Below are positions 1 to 11,465 of a DNA stretch of 64,000 nt, one piece after another; within the stretch, counting starts at the first letter, position 1; every line of letters begins with the position of its first letter. A program made the translations under genes and the position numbers. This DNA is from Annona cherimola (taxonomy: Eukaryota; Streptophyta; Magnoliopsida; Magnoliales; Annonaceae), in NCBI GenBank assembly GCA_030490835.1, contig CM059971.1, forward strand, positions 43,262,012 to 43,326,011, written 5' to 3'. The notes beneath the pieces were generated by a model. The model did no database searches. It worked only from the letters and a program-made list of their open reading frames with translations, and was not told the origin of the DNA.

Positions 1-133
1 ATTTCTGGATTTCTTGTTGGCTGAATTTAATTTGGACGTGGACAGCTTAGTGATGGTTGGGATTAATGGATTTTAAACATCCAAATCAACGAATGGATTT
101 CAAGGGGCTGGACCTGATGGCTTGTGGGGTCCA
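1..133. other. Unassigned sequence at the left edge
   Basis: No reading frame matching copia pol is visible before about position 134. The phrasing (GGACGTGGACAGC, TGTGGGGTCC) resembles the U3-like text at 17700-18700, so this may be a fragment of another LTR or an insertion that truncates copia-1. This is a weak resemblance made by eye. Confidence 0.3.
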
Positions 134-2923
134 TCATGATAAAATGAGCAGCATAGTCTTTAGTGGCAAAAGACATGGAAATATATATTTGGTTTGTCTT
201 GACGAATTTGATGGAAAATGTCTTATAGTCATCGAAAATGATCCATGGATATGGCATAAAAGGCTTAGACACATAAACATGTCAAATATTAAAACTTTGT
301 GGAAAAAGAGCCTAGTGGAATGATTATCAAAGCTTAAATATGACAAAGACAAAATTTGTAAAGCTTGTCAACTATCCAAGCAACCCAAGATGTCATTTTC
401 CATCAAAAAGAAAATTTCAACAACTAGGCCATTTGAGCTATTACATATGGATCTTTACGGGTCATCCGACATTTTAACTCTTTGTGGGAAAAAGTAAGTA
501 TTTGTTATAGTTGATGATTTCTTAAGATTTACATGGATAATTCTCTTAGCTAGCAAAGATGAAGCATTTTCTATGTTTGTCACTTTTTCAAATTTGGTGC
601 AAAATGAAAAACAAAACACAATCATTTCCATTAGAAATGATCATGGTGGTGAATTTGAAAATAGACGATTTATAGAATTTTATAATGAGAAAGAAATTCA
701 CCACATATTTTTTGTACCAAGAACTCCCCAACAAAATGGGGTAGTTGAAAAGAAACATAGGACAATACAAGAGATGACTAGAACTATGCTAAATGAGAGC
801 AAATTATCGAAACGATTTTGGGGTGAAGTTGTAAGTACAACATGCCATGTATTAAACCGTGTTACCATAAGAGCTATCTTGAAAAAGACCCCATATGAAC
901 TATGGAAAGGAAGAAAACCAAACATATCATATTTCCATGCTTTTGGTTGTACCTGCTATGTGTTGAACAACGGAAAAACTAACTTGGAAAAATTAGATGC
1001 CAAAAGTGATGAGGCAATATTCCTTGGTTATTCATCAAATAGCAAAGCATATAAAGTCTTTAACAAGAAAAATCAAATAGTAGAAGAATTAGTACATGTT
1101 GTATTTCATGAATTTAACCAAAATTCGAAAAAGGAGGATGAGTTGAGTGATGCAGATGAGGCGTCAAGGAACCCAAAAGTGGAACGACTAGAACAACAAG
1201 GAGAAGCCAAAGCAAAACAAGAGCATTCCATAGAGGAAAGGGTAAGTGAAGGTAATAATTCCTCTAAACCTCCAACAGATTAAAATTAAAAAATGATCAT
1301 CCAATTGAGCAAGTTATTAGCAATATCTATGAAAGAGTAAAAACTAGAAGGTCAAGACAAAATATTTGTCAAGAATTTTCCTTTGTGTTGAAAATTGAAC
1401 CAACCTCCATTGATCAAGATTTTAATGATGAAAACTGAATTGTTGTAATGCAAAAAGATCTAAATCAATTTGAAAGAAATAATGTTTGACACCTAGTTCC
1501 TAGACCCAAGGATTGCACGGTTATTGGTACCAAATGGGTTTTTAGGAATAAATTAGACGAAAGTGGGCTTGTGATAAGAAACAAAGTCAGATTAGTAGCC
1601 AAAGGATATTCCCAATAAGAGAGAATTGATTTTGAAGAATCCTATACTCCTGTGGCTAGATAAGAAGTCATACGCATCTTACTAACTTTTGCTTCTCATA
1701 TGGATTTTAAACTGTTTCAAATGGATGTGAAAAGCGCATTTTTGAATGGTTACTTAAATGATGAAGTATATGTTGAACAACCTCCTGGATTTAAAGAAAA
1801 GGATCAATTAAAATTCATTTTTGAATTAACCAAAGCTTTATATGGACTCAAACAAGCTCCAAGAGCTTGGTATGAAAGGTTAAGTAAGTTTTTGATTGAT
1901 CATGATTTTCAAAGAGAAAAAGTTGATATAACATTATTTATTAAGTATAAGGACAAAAATATTTTAATTGTTCAAATTTATGTAAATGATATAATATTTG
2001 GTGCTACTAATGAAACTCTGTGTCAAAAATTTTCTGAGATTACGTAGAGTGAATTTGAAATGAACATGATGGGAGAGTTGAACTTTTTCCTTGGATTGCA
2101 AATTAAGCAACTAATGGAAGGAATCTTTATAAACCAGCTCAAATACGTCAAGGAGATTTTGAAGAAGTTCGGAATGCAAAACAGCAAAGGTGCAAACACG
2201 CCAATGAGTTCAACCATCAAAATTGACAAGGATGAAAAAGGTAAACCTATTGAACAAAAATTATATAGAAGCATGACAGGTTCTTTATTATATTTGACTA
2301 CTTCTAGACCGGATATTTTGTTTAGTGTTTGCATGTGTTCAAGATTCCAATCATGTCCAAAAGAATCAAATATAATAGCTATAAAAAGAATTTTCAGATA
2401 TTTAATCAAAACCACTAATCTAGGGTTGTGGTATCCAAAGGGGTCAACATTTGATCTAATCGGCTACTCGGATGCGAATTTTGCCGATTACAAAGTAGAT
2501 AGAAAAAGTACTAGTAGAACATGTCAATTTCTTAGAAACATATTGGTTTCATGGTTTTCAAGAAAATAAACTAGTGTTGCTTTATCTACCGTGGAAGTAG
2601 AATATATAACTGCCGAGAGTTGTTGTGCTCAATTACTTTGGATGAAACAACAACTTAAGGATTATGATATTGATTATCATGACATTCCAATTAGATGTGA
2701 TAATACAACTGCTATTTGTTTGACTAAAAATTTCGCGTTGCATTTTAGAACAAAGCATATAGATGTGAGATATCATTTCATTCGAGAACATGTTGAAAAT
2801 CATGATATTTATCTAGAGTATATTAAAATTGAGGACCAAATTGCTAACATTTTCACCAAACCATTAGCAAAGGAACCATTATACAAGATTAGAAATGATA
2901 TGGGTATGATTAAAATTGATTAG
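134..2923 (+). pseudogene. Copia-1 pol remnant (integrase, reverse transcriptase, RNase H)
   Basis: The remnant aligns along its length with the intact copia-2 pol. The pre-integrase domain starts near the SGKRHG motif at about 155-175. The integrase core is visible with RNDHGGEF and VVEKKHRTIQ (frame 573-1283), reverse transcriptase with [11 protein letters not shown] (1700-2047), and RNase H with GYSDANFA and CDNTTAI (2060-2923). The catalytic YVDD of reverse transcriptase reads YVNDI here, a D-to-N change. Many frameshifts and nonsense codons divide it into at least five open pieces; several are Trp codons changed to TGA. The end ([10 protein letters not shown], then TAG at 2921-2923) matches the end of copia-2 pol. 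It cannot encode a functional polyprotein. Confidence 0.9.
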
Positions 2924-4662
2924 GAGTATAATATGTTTGATACCCAGACCTAAGTAAAGCTTATGTATATGCATTTGGCATATACATATGAATCATGTAT
3001 GATTTAGTGGAATTATAAATGATTTTTAATATTGCAATTATGATGATTTATTGCAATTAGGGCAAATGGTTATGAATAATGATTATAAGCCAATATGGGT
3101 CAATATGATTAAAGAGGCTTAATGAGGATTAGGAAATGTGAATATATTGAGGATAATTACCTCATATATTATGGTTTAATTAATATAGATTATGATGATA
3201 ATTATGGATTTAAGGTAGCAAATGTTAGAAAATACATAACTCAACACTGGTAAGGTAGATTAAGATGAAAATTGAAAGGTAAGCACATAATTTTGTGCTT
3301 AATCATATGGAAAGGTTGGATTATGAAAATAATGATGAAATTAAGGTTAAAATCGATCATCACCATCAAAATCCAAGGATGACTTCAAATGATCATAACT
3401 TGAGCTAGAAAAGTCGGATTGAGACGAAATTTGAAATGAACAGTTAAAATTATGAGATCTATGCAATGAGAGGATTGGATTAAGATAAGTGTTGTGGGAT
3501 CATTGTTGTACAAAAAAAGGTATATACCTTTGACTTTTGTGCACCATAAAGTAAGTTTGTATTTATGTTAAAGTAAGGTGATTAATTATATTTTTAATGG
3601 CAAAAATGAGGTGTTAAAAGGAAATAATTACACATGGATTTTATGAATTATTTAAAATGATAAAATCCATGATAATATCAAGTGATTAATGAGATAATTT
3701 AATGGCTAATGGATTAGCTCAAAGGAGCTTGAAAAGGTGGCCCACACATGGAGATCAAGGGGCTGTTGCATGGAAATTTTTTATTTTTTTAAAATGCAAA
3801 ATACGCATTTAACTGAGATACATGACAAAAATGGTTAATGGCCTTGATTTGGGATGGGTTTTGTGGCACAAAATTCCAAAAATCCAAAGCACATGTGATG
3901 TTGAAAAAATGGACAGCAACATGGAAGTTTGAAAATGTGCACGTCCTAGCTGCGTTTTGGATTTTTTATTGATTTTTTTAAATGCTAATTTGACCCCTAA
4001 ATGAGCTCCTAGCTAGTGTAATTAAGTGTACATTAATTAAAAGTTGCAATTGTGTGGAAAATTTGCAAAGGGGTAGCTGATATGGACGTTGATTTGCATG
4101 GACAGTAAGTGGACAGTAATTCAGAGTGACGTTCAAGGCTGAATATGTGATTTTTATGATTTTTTAATAAGCTAAATTGTCCCCTAAAGTAGGCTATTAG
4201 CTAGGGTGATTAATTACCCATAAATTAAAGTTAAAATGGTGTAGAAAAAAATGACAAAAGATGCTGCATATTGGACGTTGAATGAGGGACAGTTTTGTGG
4301 CTCCTTAATGCATGGATTTTTGATGATTTTTCTTAGGATAATTATCTAATTTAAATAGATGATATTTTGTCATGTCAGCAAAAGGGCATAAATATGCTTT
4401 AATTAACTGCTAAATGATGTGGTAAATGGGTCCCACAAAGCTGGAAAATTCAGCTCATAGCTAAGTATGCACGTCCATATGGTCAAGGGTTGGAGAGAGA
4501 AAATGTTAAGGGAAAAAAACCCCCAAAGCAAGGCAGTTTGACGTTCTTTTTTCCAGCAGCAAGGAAAGTTAGAAAAAGAGGAGAAAAAAAGAAGGAAAAA
4601 AGGGAAAGAAAGAAGATGAATTCAAGCTAGAGAAGATATGTTCAAGGTTGATTCAATTTCAA

Positions 4663-4668
4663 GTAAGT
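4663..4668 (+). other. Candidate splice donor D1 in LTR-1
   Basis: The sequence TTTCAA|GTAAGT matches a plant donor consensus. The same place in the other five long LTRs has CAA or GAG followed by GTAAGT: 12820 in LTR-2, 33980 in LTR-3, 42574 in G1, 52572-52577 (- strand) in G2 and 58496-58501 (- strand) in G3. That splicing uses it is inferred. Confidence 0.5.
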
Positions 4669-6020
4669 TTCTCTTAAGATCTTGAATCATTTAAACCTAG
4701 TTTTTCACCTCAACTTATGAATCAAGAATTTGATTCGTATTGAACCCTTAAAGCATGATTCATGATGCCCTTGATTAGGGTATTGATTAAGGTTTGAATG
4801 AAAAGAATGAAATCATGGGTTCAAGAGGATGAAAATGATGATTAGAATTGAAAACGGGTTGATAATCATAACTGAAATTTTTTTAAACCCCCATATGACG
4901 TTGCTGTTTTGATGTTTAATCATGATTATATGATGATTCATGATTAGATGAATTATATATGTTGATTTGGGCTTAAGTTATGAATTTTAGAAAGGATATG
5001 AATTAGGGTTACACATATAACCCGATTTTCATGTTTTTGTGTTAAAAATGATATATAAATTAGCCCAAATGATTTATGGATGATTAAGGGGGTGAAATAC
5101 TCTAAAATTAAAGTGCTTTGGACGTTCAAAATGGGTTAGAAAGGATTTCCCTAAATATGATTTTTAAGGGCATACATGTGGACGTCTAAAATGATGCAAA
5201 AATGATATCCAAAATGCATATGGAAGTTGTTGTATACAAGCAAAAAATTTTGAATTATTAATTATATGCTAATAACATAAATTTGGATTAAGAAGAGAAT
5301 GATTAATTTCTGGAATTAAGTGATTGGAAAAATATTTTGAATTAAGTGTCAAAAGATAAGTTGAAATGATGAAAAATGGGTTCTAATGTTGCTGTTTTGG
5401 AACCCTATGATGAATGGATTAAAATCCAAAAATTAAACCCTAAATTATGTGTTAATTAAGAGGTATAATCATGCTGATTAAGGACTCAAGTTTCTGTGTT
5501 GAAAAATTTTAAGAAACATGATTTATGTGTTGAGAAATGGACATGTATGAAGAGACAAGTATGAATAAATGATATATGGATTATGTAAATTGTTAAAATG
5601 TAAAAAAATGCATCAAGAAGTGATGAAAAACGTGTATTAGGGTACTGCTTTAGTAAATAAAGATAATCTCAAATTTTGAGATTAATATATGATGCCTAAG
5701 TTATTAACTATGTGCTTAAAAGGAGCACCGATGTATGAAAAGTGAAAAATATGATAAAAATAATAAATGGAGGTAATGAACCTCCAAATAATTATTTAAT
5801 GAATAATTATTAAATATATGAAAGTTTACCCTACATAAGGGTATTAAAAATGAATGAATGGATGATTTGATATGTATAGGTTATGATACGTATGAATACC
5901 CTACTTGAAAGACAAGTGGGTTAAGCTAGTCCAAATGGATTTATGTAGGTTGGAAAACCTAAGGGATATAAGCACTTAAAGATGATGTGAATAAATGAAA
6001 TTCTATTTTCATTTATCTAG

Positions 6021-6067
6021 GCAAAGACAAGGAAAAGATTGGAAGAAAGGGATTATGGCGATCTCAG
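6021..6067 (+). other. Candidate microexon box in LTR-1 (47 nt)
   Basis: A pyrimidine-rich acceptor ending TTTATCTAG is followed by 47 purine-rich bases beginning GCAAAGACAAGG, then by the donor CTCAG|GTAAGC. The box is bounded in the same way in five other LTRs of the window. Its presence is direct observation. Exon status is inferred. Confidence 0.5.
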
Positions 6068-7204
6068 GTAAGCAAGCGAACTTTTCAAAATTACTATTTT
6101 CATTTTATGTGTTGATATGAGATGGTGATATTTATGATTATGTTTTGACGAATGGGCAAGCACAAGTTTTGAAAATGATTTTAGTGAAAAACTACAAGTT
6201 TTGGAAAATGACGGCTTTAATGAAAAGTCATAAGTTTTGAAAAATGATGGCTTTAATGAAAAGTCTTAAGGTTTGCTTCATGGAAAGCAAGTGACACTTT
6301 TTAAGATAAATAATTTATCACAAGTGTTGCCAAGGTTGGGAATGCTTTATGTTAATGGAATTGAGAAATTTGCTTATGAGTAAGCAAGTTCTCCATGATG
6401 ATTATTTTAAAGGATTTTATTAATTTATAACGATGGTTTTAAGAATTTGCTTTTAAGTAAGTAAGTTCTTTAGGATGTTGTTTCAAAATTATTTTATAAG
6501 AAAAAGAGAATTTTTTCCTTTTTCACAAAGTAATTTTAGCAAGATAAGATTTGGCTTTTCTCTTATGATTTTTTATGATAAATAGTTATATTTATGAAAG
6601 AAAAAGAAAAAGTTATTTGATTTATGGAAAAAGATTGATTTTTCTATGTCATAATATTTAAATATAAGCAATGATTTGTTCATAGTTCATATGTTTTGAA
6701 ATGATATTCAAAAAGTTTTGATTTCCTTTAGATAAGGAAATTTATTTTGGAAATGTCTTGAAAAATGTTTATACGGATGTTGTTGAATGAGATTTAAGGA
6801 TGACCAACCTAATAAGTTGATTTCATAAATTGGTTTGATTTCGGGTTGCTAAAATAGCATGCAAAAGACTATGCAATCCCCCCTTTATGTAAAAATGGTA
6901 TAATAGATATGTGGATAATAAGTTGATCATTGAGGTGGTTGAGAAGGGGATGATACAATTGCATAATCTTTGTGAGCAAAAGGCCTCGAAATGGAAACCA
7001 AGAAAAGGCTAAAAAAAATATGGTTTATTTTTGAAAATTCAAAAGTTTTGAAGTTCTTTTGTAAGGGTTTTAAGATGTATTGCTTCTTAAACATTTCAAA
7101 TATTTATCAAAATATTTTACTCAAAATTCTTCTAAAAGAATTTAAGGAAGGTCATTTGAAAGCTGGAATTCAAATGACAACTTGTTTAAAGTGGGTGCAC
7201 TCGC

Positions 7205-7390
7205 TTTACAAGTTGACACAGACTGCGGTCTATGATGTTCTTTTTCAAAATGATTTTTAAGGATACAGATTATGGTCTGTGATGTTTTTCAAGAATGGAT
7301 GCGGACTGCGGTCTGTGATCTCGGTTTAAAAGGACATGGGCTGCAGTCTGTGATACTTTAAACCACACGGACTGCAGTCTGTGATAAGGA
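7205..7390 (+). repeat. Palindromic GACTGCRGTC array in LTR-1
   Basis: About five copies of a block centred on GACTGCGGTC, GACTGCAGTC or decayed versions, each followed by TRTGAT, recur every 40-60 bp. The - strand copy in the G3 LTR lies at about 55845-56010. The core is self-complementary, so each copy could form a short stem. Confidence 0.7.
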
Positions 7391-7653
7391 TGTATGTGCA
7401 CCAATACAAGGAATAGGTCCGTTGTAGAGCACGGTCGAAGATGGCCAGGTGCCACTCTACATAAGGCCAAATCGCTAAGGGATGACAGAAGGCCAGCGGC
7501 GCCCTCCCTGAGATGGGAGAAGGATGAAAGAACAACTGCTGGGTTAGTGTGCTGTTAAGGGTGGATTCTCTTCCAAAAAGTAGAATGATCACTTGCTAAG
7601 TGTCACTACTGGATGGGGAGAAATGCATTTGCTTATGTTTTTCTTTTGAAAAG

Positions 7654-8370
7654 CCCAAAGATTGGGACATAAAAGCATTTTTACGAAAAGTTATCCTAAA
7701 AGGATTTTTATGAAATGGTTACCCTAAAAATAGGGTGTTTACATAAAATGTAAATAATAAGGATGAAAGGAAATATTTTCTATACAAATTCTTTTAAGAA
7801 ATGGATTATGTGTTTTATGTCTTGTTTGTTATAAACAAGCCCCAAGATGGGGATTATGAAAATGATTTATGTCAAACTTGGTCTTGGACATAAGAATGTC
7901 CATTTTAAAAGGGATTTAATGAAAAGTGTTTATGGACATGAGAATGTCTAATGCCAAAGTATTTATGAGAAATGTGTTTTTGGACATATGAATGTCCATT
8001 GCCAAAGAAAGTAATGTCAAAAATATTTTGGACATAAAAATGTCCTTTGCTAAAAAAGGCTTATGTAAATAATGTTTTAGTACATGAGAATGTCCTTCTC
8101 TAAAAAGGAATTATGAGAAAAATATTTTGGACGTAAAATGTCCACTGACAAAAGATAATTTTATGTAAATGTCTTGGAACATTGGAAATATTCACACAAG
8201 ACTAAAGAAAATTAATTAAAGAAGGTAAAACATATATGTTTTGCCTTAACAAGACCCGATGCGGCTTGTAAATGGTTTTTAAGAATGAATATTTATGAAA
8301 TGTTCTAGGACATAGATTGTCCTCATAAACAAAGGATTTTATGACAATGTTTTAGGACATATAAATGTCC
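7654..8370 (+). repeat. Array of successive short hairpins in LTR-1
   Basis: A hairpin recurs every 30-100 bases with A/T-rich spacers of similar wording. Examples are CCCAAAGATTGGG (7654-7666), TCCTAAAAGGA (7694-7704), ACCCTAAAAATAGGGT (7721-7736), CCCCAAGATGGGG (7840-7852), TGGACATAAGAATGTCCA (7885-7902), TGGACATATGAATGTCCA (7981-7998), a 22-base stem-loop with arms GGTAAAACAT and ATGTTTTGCC (8224-8245), and AGGACATATAAATGTCCT (8353-8370). The arms differ from unit to unit but stay complementary. Confidence 0.75.
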
Positions 8371-8448
8371 TCAGGTAAAAAGGTGTTCAAAATGTTTTAA
8401 AAAATGATTTAAAGGAAGTCTTGCCCTAATGATAAAATGTTTGCTTAC

Positions 8449-8462
8449 TGAGTTGTCACTTA
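8449..8462 (+). other. Conserved TGAGT-N4-ACTYA hairpin and acceptor-like site, LTR-1
   Basis: Stem TGAGT, loop TGTC, stem ACTTA (one G-T wobble). It is followed by a T-rich stretch (TTTTGTTTTCCC), then TTAG|ACAGGT. The same order is present in all six long LTRs, with loops TTCG, TTTG or TGTC. The AG before ACAGGT could be a 3' splice acceptor. Confidence 0.5.
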
Positions 8463-8942
8463 TGTTTTGTTTTCCCAAGCCTTAGACAGGTACCGGAAAA
8501 CTCAAGAGGTTGCGAACCTATGCAAGAGAAGAAAAAGTACGTGATGATAGCGATGTGCGCTATAAGGAATGGGATAGCAGGACTAAAGTTCTGAGGTATG
8601 TTGATGTATGTGAACTTAATTAGAATTTTAAGTTCTATGTGAATCAATGATTGAATGTATGTATATATGAATGTAAGATGTCATGATTTAGTCAAGAAGA
8701 TTTTTATTGTAGGAAAACATGATGAGATATTATGAAATGAAATATGAAATTTATTACAAGTGTAATGTTGCTTGTATGATGAATGATGTAGAGTGTAAAG
8801 AAATGAATGATGATTAAAAAAATTGGACGATATCCAATTAAGAACCCGCCTTGTGATCAGGGCAATAATCCTGATTCACATTTACCAATCGATAAGATCT
8901 TGAGGTAAGGATGTGACGCTCGGTTTAGGGCGCCACAATATG

Positions 8943-9084
8943 ATAGGGAGAGCAAATTAGAAAGAACACAGAAACCAAGTTGATAGAACCAAGTCGACTT
9001 CAATTTGCCTAAGTTGACTCCACTAAGGCGAAGTCGACTCTGCAGGGGTGAGGTCGACTTCGATTAGGCAAGTCGACTCCAGCT
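8943..9084 (+). promoter_or_regulatory. GTCGAC palindrome cluster ahead of the copia-1 third ORF
   Basis: Between about 8990 and 9080 there are four copies of AGTCGACT or GGTCGACT and one decayed GTTGAC. The same palindrome cluster sits upstream of the LTR TATA box in copia-1, -2 and -3. The matching internal spacer of copia-2 has seven copies (27070-27226). A promoter role is inferred. Confidence 0.5.
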
Positions 9085-9457
9085 CGTGTCGCTTGGCCTT
9101 CCCGTGCTGCCTTTCTTTCTCCCTTCTTCTTCTTTTCTTCTTCTTTCTTCTTCCTCTCCTACGCCTCTCTCTCTCTCTCTCAAATTCTTTTCTCCATTTT
9201 TCTCAAGCTCTCAATTTCTCTGTCTCTCTCTAGTTCGCCCTCTCTTGAGCTTTCTCTCTAGCTCTCTCTCTCTCTCAGTTCGTCTCTCTCTCTCATGCTC
9301 TCTCCATTCTTTCTCTCTCTTCTCTCTCAATCTAGCTCAATCACTGTCTCTCAACCTTTCCTTCTCTACAGTGCTCTCTCTTTCACTCTCACAGCTCGCA
9401 CAAGACTCCATTGTTATAAAACCCCCTGAAAATCCTCAAATAATCTATTCAAGATTA
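9085..9457 (+). promoter_or_regulatory. CT-rich leader of the copia-1 third ORF
   Basis: About 330 bases of CTCTCT and TTCTTC sequence run up to a TATA-like ATAAAA at 9417-9422, some 40 bases before the ATG at 9458. Copia-2 has the same CT-rich tract on its coding strand (27050-26600). In both copies it separates the palindrome cluster from the third ORF. It could be a CT-rich plant core promoter or a spliced leader. The reading frames across it are low-complexity artefacts. Confidence 0.45.
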
Positions 9458-11091
9458 ATGGCACGAAAGGCAGTTGCCAAACCTTCCAAGTTACCAATAT
9501 CTAGGCCATCCTAGTCCAACACTGGTGAGGGAATGCCCCGATGGCAATGAATGCCATCTAAACGGGTTCGCAAAGAAACTACTGCATCTGCAGGGCGCCG
9601 TGTACGCTTTCAGGAAGGAAATCCTTCTACATCCACTCCGAGACGCGAGGATTCATCTGCAGACTCGAGCAGTGACACCGAATCAGCTGGAAATAGGTAA
9701 GGGATACCGACACAGAAGGGGCAAGTTCTAAAAATGCCTACCAACTACTTCAGAACCGAGCGGCAACATGGTCGGTTCTATTGGCATTTTTATGAGTGTA
9801 AGATTTTTGTTTTAAAGATCATTGATTTTAAATTTCTAAGCGATTATGAGTTTGGGATTGAAGAGTTGCTGGATTTTCAAGGGTGGACTGGACTGTTAAA
9901 GGCGGATGATCGGATATATCTTGATCTAACCAAATTGTTCTACTACCTATGGGATCAGGAATATTGCAGCACGTATGTCAAGGGGATTGAAATCAATCTA
10001 GGAATTGGAAGTGATACATGCAAGAGCAATGTCATTCATCGGATTGCTAATATTTTAGAGGTCCCCGAAGAGAATGAATGGATTCTGAATGGGTTGTCAC
10101 TTACACAGATGTACAACCAACTGACAAGCAGCAACAAGTACCATCTGGGGATAAAATTCCTTCACTATATGGATCTATCCCCCATACTACAGGTTCTTTG
10201 GTTACTGATTGAACACTATATATATATCCTAAGGGAGGAGGCCGCAATCAGTTAAATCCCCAAGAGGCTGAAATTTTGTGGAAAGTGGCCAATCGGGTCA
10301 AGGTCAGCCTATCCAGAATACTTTTGGAAGCTCTGGCACTTAAGAAAGAAAATCCACGAGGAGTTCTGCCTTATGGAATGTGGATTACCAAGATTTTGAG
10401 TTTCTTTGGAGTGGATTTGAATGGAGAACCATTTGAGGCCTTGAAGCCCACCAATGCCATCAACCGGGCCCTCCTGACCCGAATGAAGATAAATCTAGAG
10501 GATTTTAGGGCCGAGCAGCTAAGGGAAAGGATGGGACATGCAGATCAGCCTGCAGAAGTAGATGGTCATCATGAGGGGGAGGAACCACCACAACCACCAT
10601 AGCCCGAGCCAGTACCCTCTCCGCCTCATGCACCTGTTGAGCCCACATCACCACAGTCACATGGATCTTGTTCTCCACAGGGTTCACAGATTCTAGATAC
10701 TCATCCAGACTCACCCAACTGGTTTGCTTCAGCTCACGCCATCCGGGATCATATTGAGCAGATGGAAGACAGACTTACACAACAGTTGGTGGCTATTGAT
10801 ACGGCGATGATGAAGATGCACAGTCGCCAAGACAAAATGGATCAAGAGTTGAGAACAATTAAGTATGAAATCACGTCGGGAAGTAGTCGTGGTCCCCTGC
10901 TTCCGAGTCTACCTGAGATCGATCCTTATTTTGGAGAATCTGTGCGAGTCGAACCCACTGTTCAAACTTTCTTAGTTTTTTTTCATCGGCCCACATCCGA
11001 CCTATTCCACCTACCGATTCTCCCTCCTACCCCATCACCGCTTTCCAATTTTCATAATCCCGATTCCCCTATCTTCTTTTTGACTCATTGA
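9458..11091 (+). pseudogene. Copia-1 third-ORF remnant (putative plant transposon protein type)
   Basis: It starts at ATG 9458 (MARKAVAKP), matching MAPKKAVSKP of the intact copia-2 protein, and shows the same blocks in order: the YFRTERQH/FYECK block, IIDFKFLSDYE, LLDFQGWT, the MYNQLTSSNKYH block, VNPQEAE-like text, GVLPYGMWITKIL, then a C-terminal coiled-coil-like stretch (MEDRLTQQL to RTIKYE). Frameshifts near 9510 and 9730 and stops near 10253 and 10600 break it into about four pieces. The core resembles the plant domain usually labelled 'putative plant transposon protein' (Transposase_32). It holds the place of the env-like ORF of Sireviruses. Function is unknown. Confidence 0.75.
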
Positions 11092-11092
11092 C

Positions 11093-11106
11093 AAAAGGGG
11101 GAGAGA
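11093..11106 (+). other. Upstream polypurine tract, copia-1
   Basis: AAAAGGGGGAGAGA lies directly after the third-ORF stop. Copia-2 has a similar tract in the same place (24967-24982). Extra polypurine tracts upstream of the LTR-adjacent one have been described for Sireviruses. Confidence 0.6.
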
Positions 11107-11451
11107 GATTTGAGATTTGAGAGGGTTGTTCTAGGTTTAGGACTTAGATTTTTTGGGCTTGGGTAGTATCTATCATATAGGTCATTTTCTTTTTGAATCA
11201 TAATGTATGCAAATGATTGAATATATGACATGGATTTGTTTTCAAATTGTTGTTATGTTTGGAATTGGAATGATTGAATGATTTAATGTACTTGGCATGA
11301 ATCTGTTTGAGCATGAAATGATGTTTTGATTCACTTGAACCTGGAATGCAATGATAATGCAATATGTATATTCTAAACACCAAAACAAGTATAACACATC
11401 ACTTTTGAAAGAAAATGAAAGGTATATCTCAAATTGGTTTTTTCAATCATC
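11107..11451 (+). other. Copia-1 3' untranslated spacer
   Basis: This is AT-rich sequence between the two polypurine tracts with no coding signal. It corresponds to 24687-24966 of copia-2 on the other strand. Confidence 0.6.
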
Positions 11452-11465
11452 AAAAGGGGGAAGAT
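11452..11465 (+). other. Polypurine tract adjoining the copia-1 3' LTR
   Basis: AAAAGGGGGAAGAT directly precedes the LTR start TGTTGGAA. It is the plus-strand primer site of the element. Confidence 0.8.

Larger units (their letters stand above)
2936..8937 (+). mobile_element. LTR-1: 6.0 kb chromoviral solo LTR
   Basis: It is flanked by a perfect 5 bp duplication ATATG (2931-2935 and 8938-8942). It starts TTTGATACCC, one substitution away from the TGTGATACCC start of LTR-3, and ends GGGCGCCACA like the other chromoviral LTRs here. No internal region or second LTR adjoins it, so it is a solo LTR left by LTR-LTR recombination. Its length is close to the 5.6 kb LTRs of G3, and it shares their hairpin arrays, so the two are the same subfamily. 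Del/Tekay LTRs are usually 2-5 kb, so 6.0 kb is long. Its orientation is + by comparison with G1. Confidence 0.88.

Noticed and set aside
9048..9457. Ser/Leu-rich frames in the CT-rich tract before the copia-1 third ORF
   Set aside because: They are low complexity and open only because of the CT repeats. The matching tract in copia-2 does not conserve the frame.
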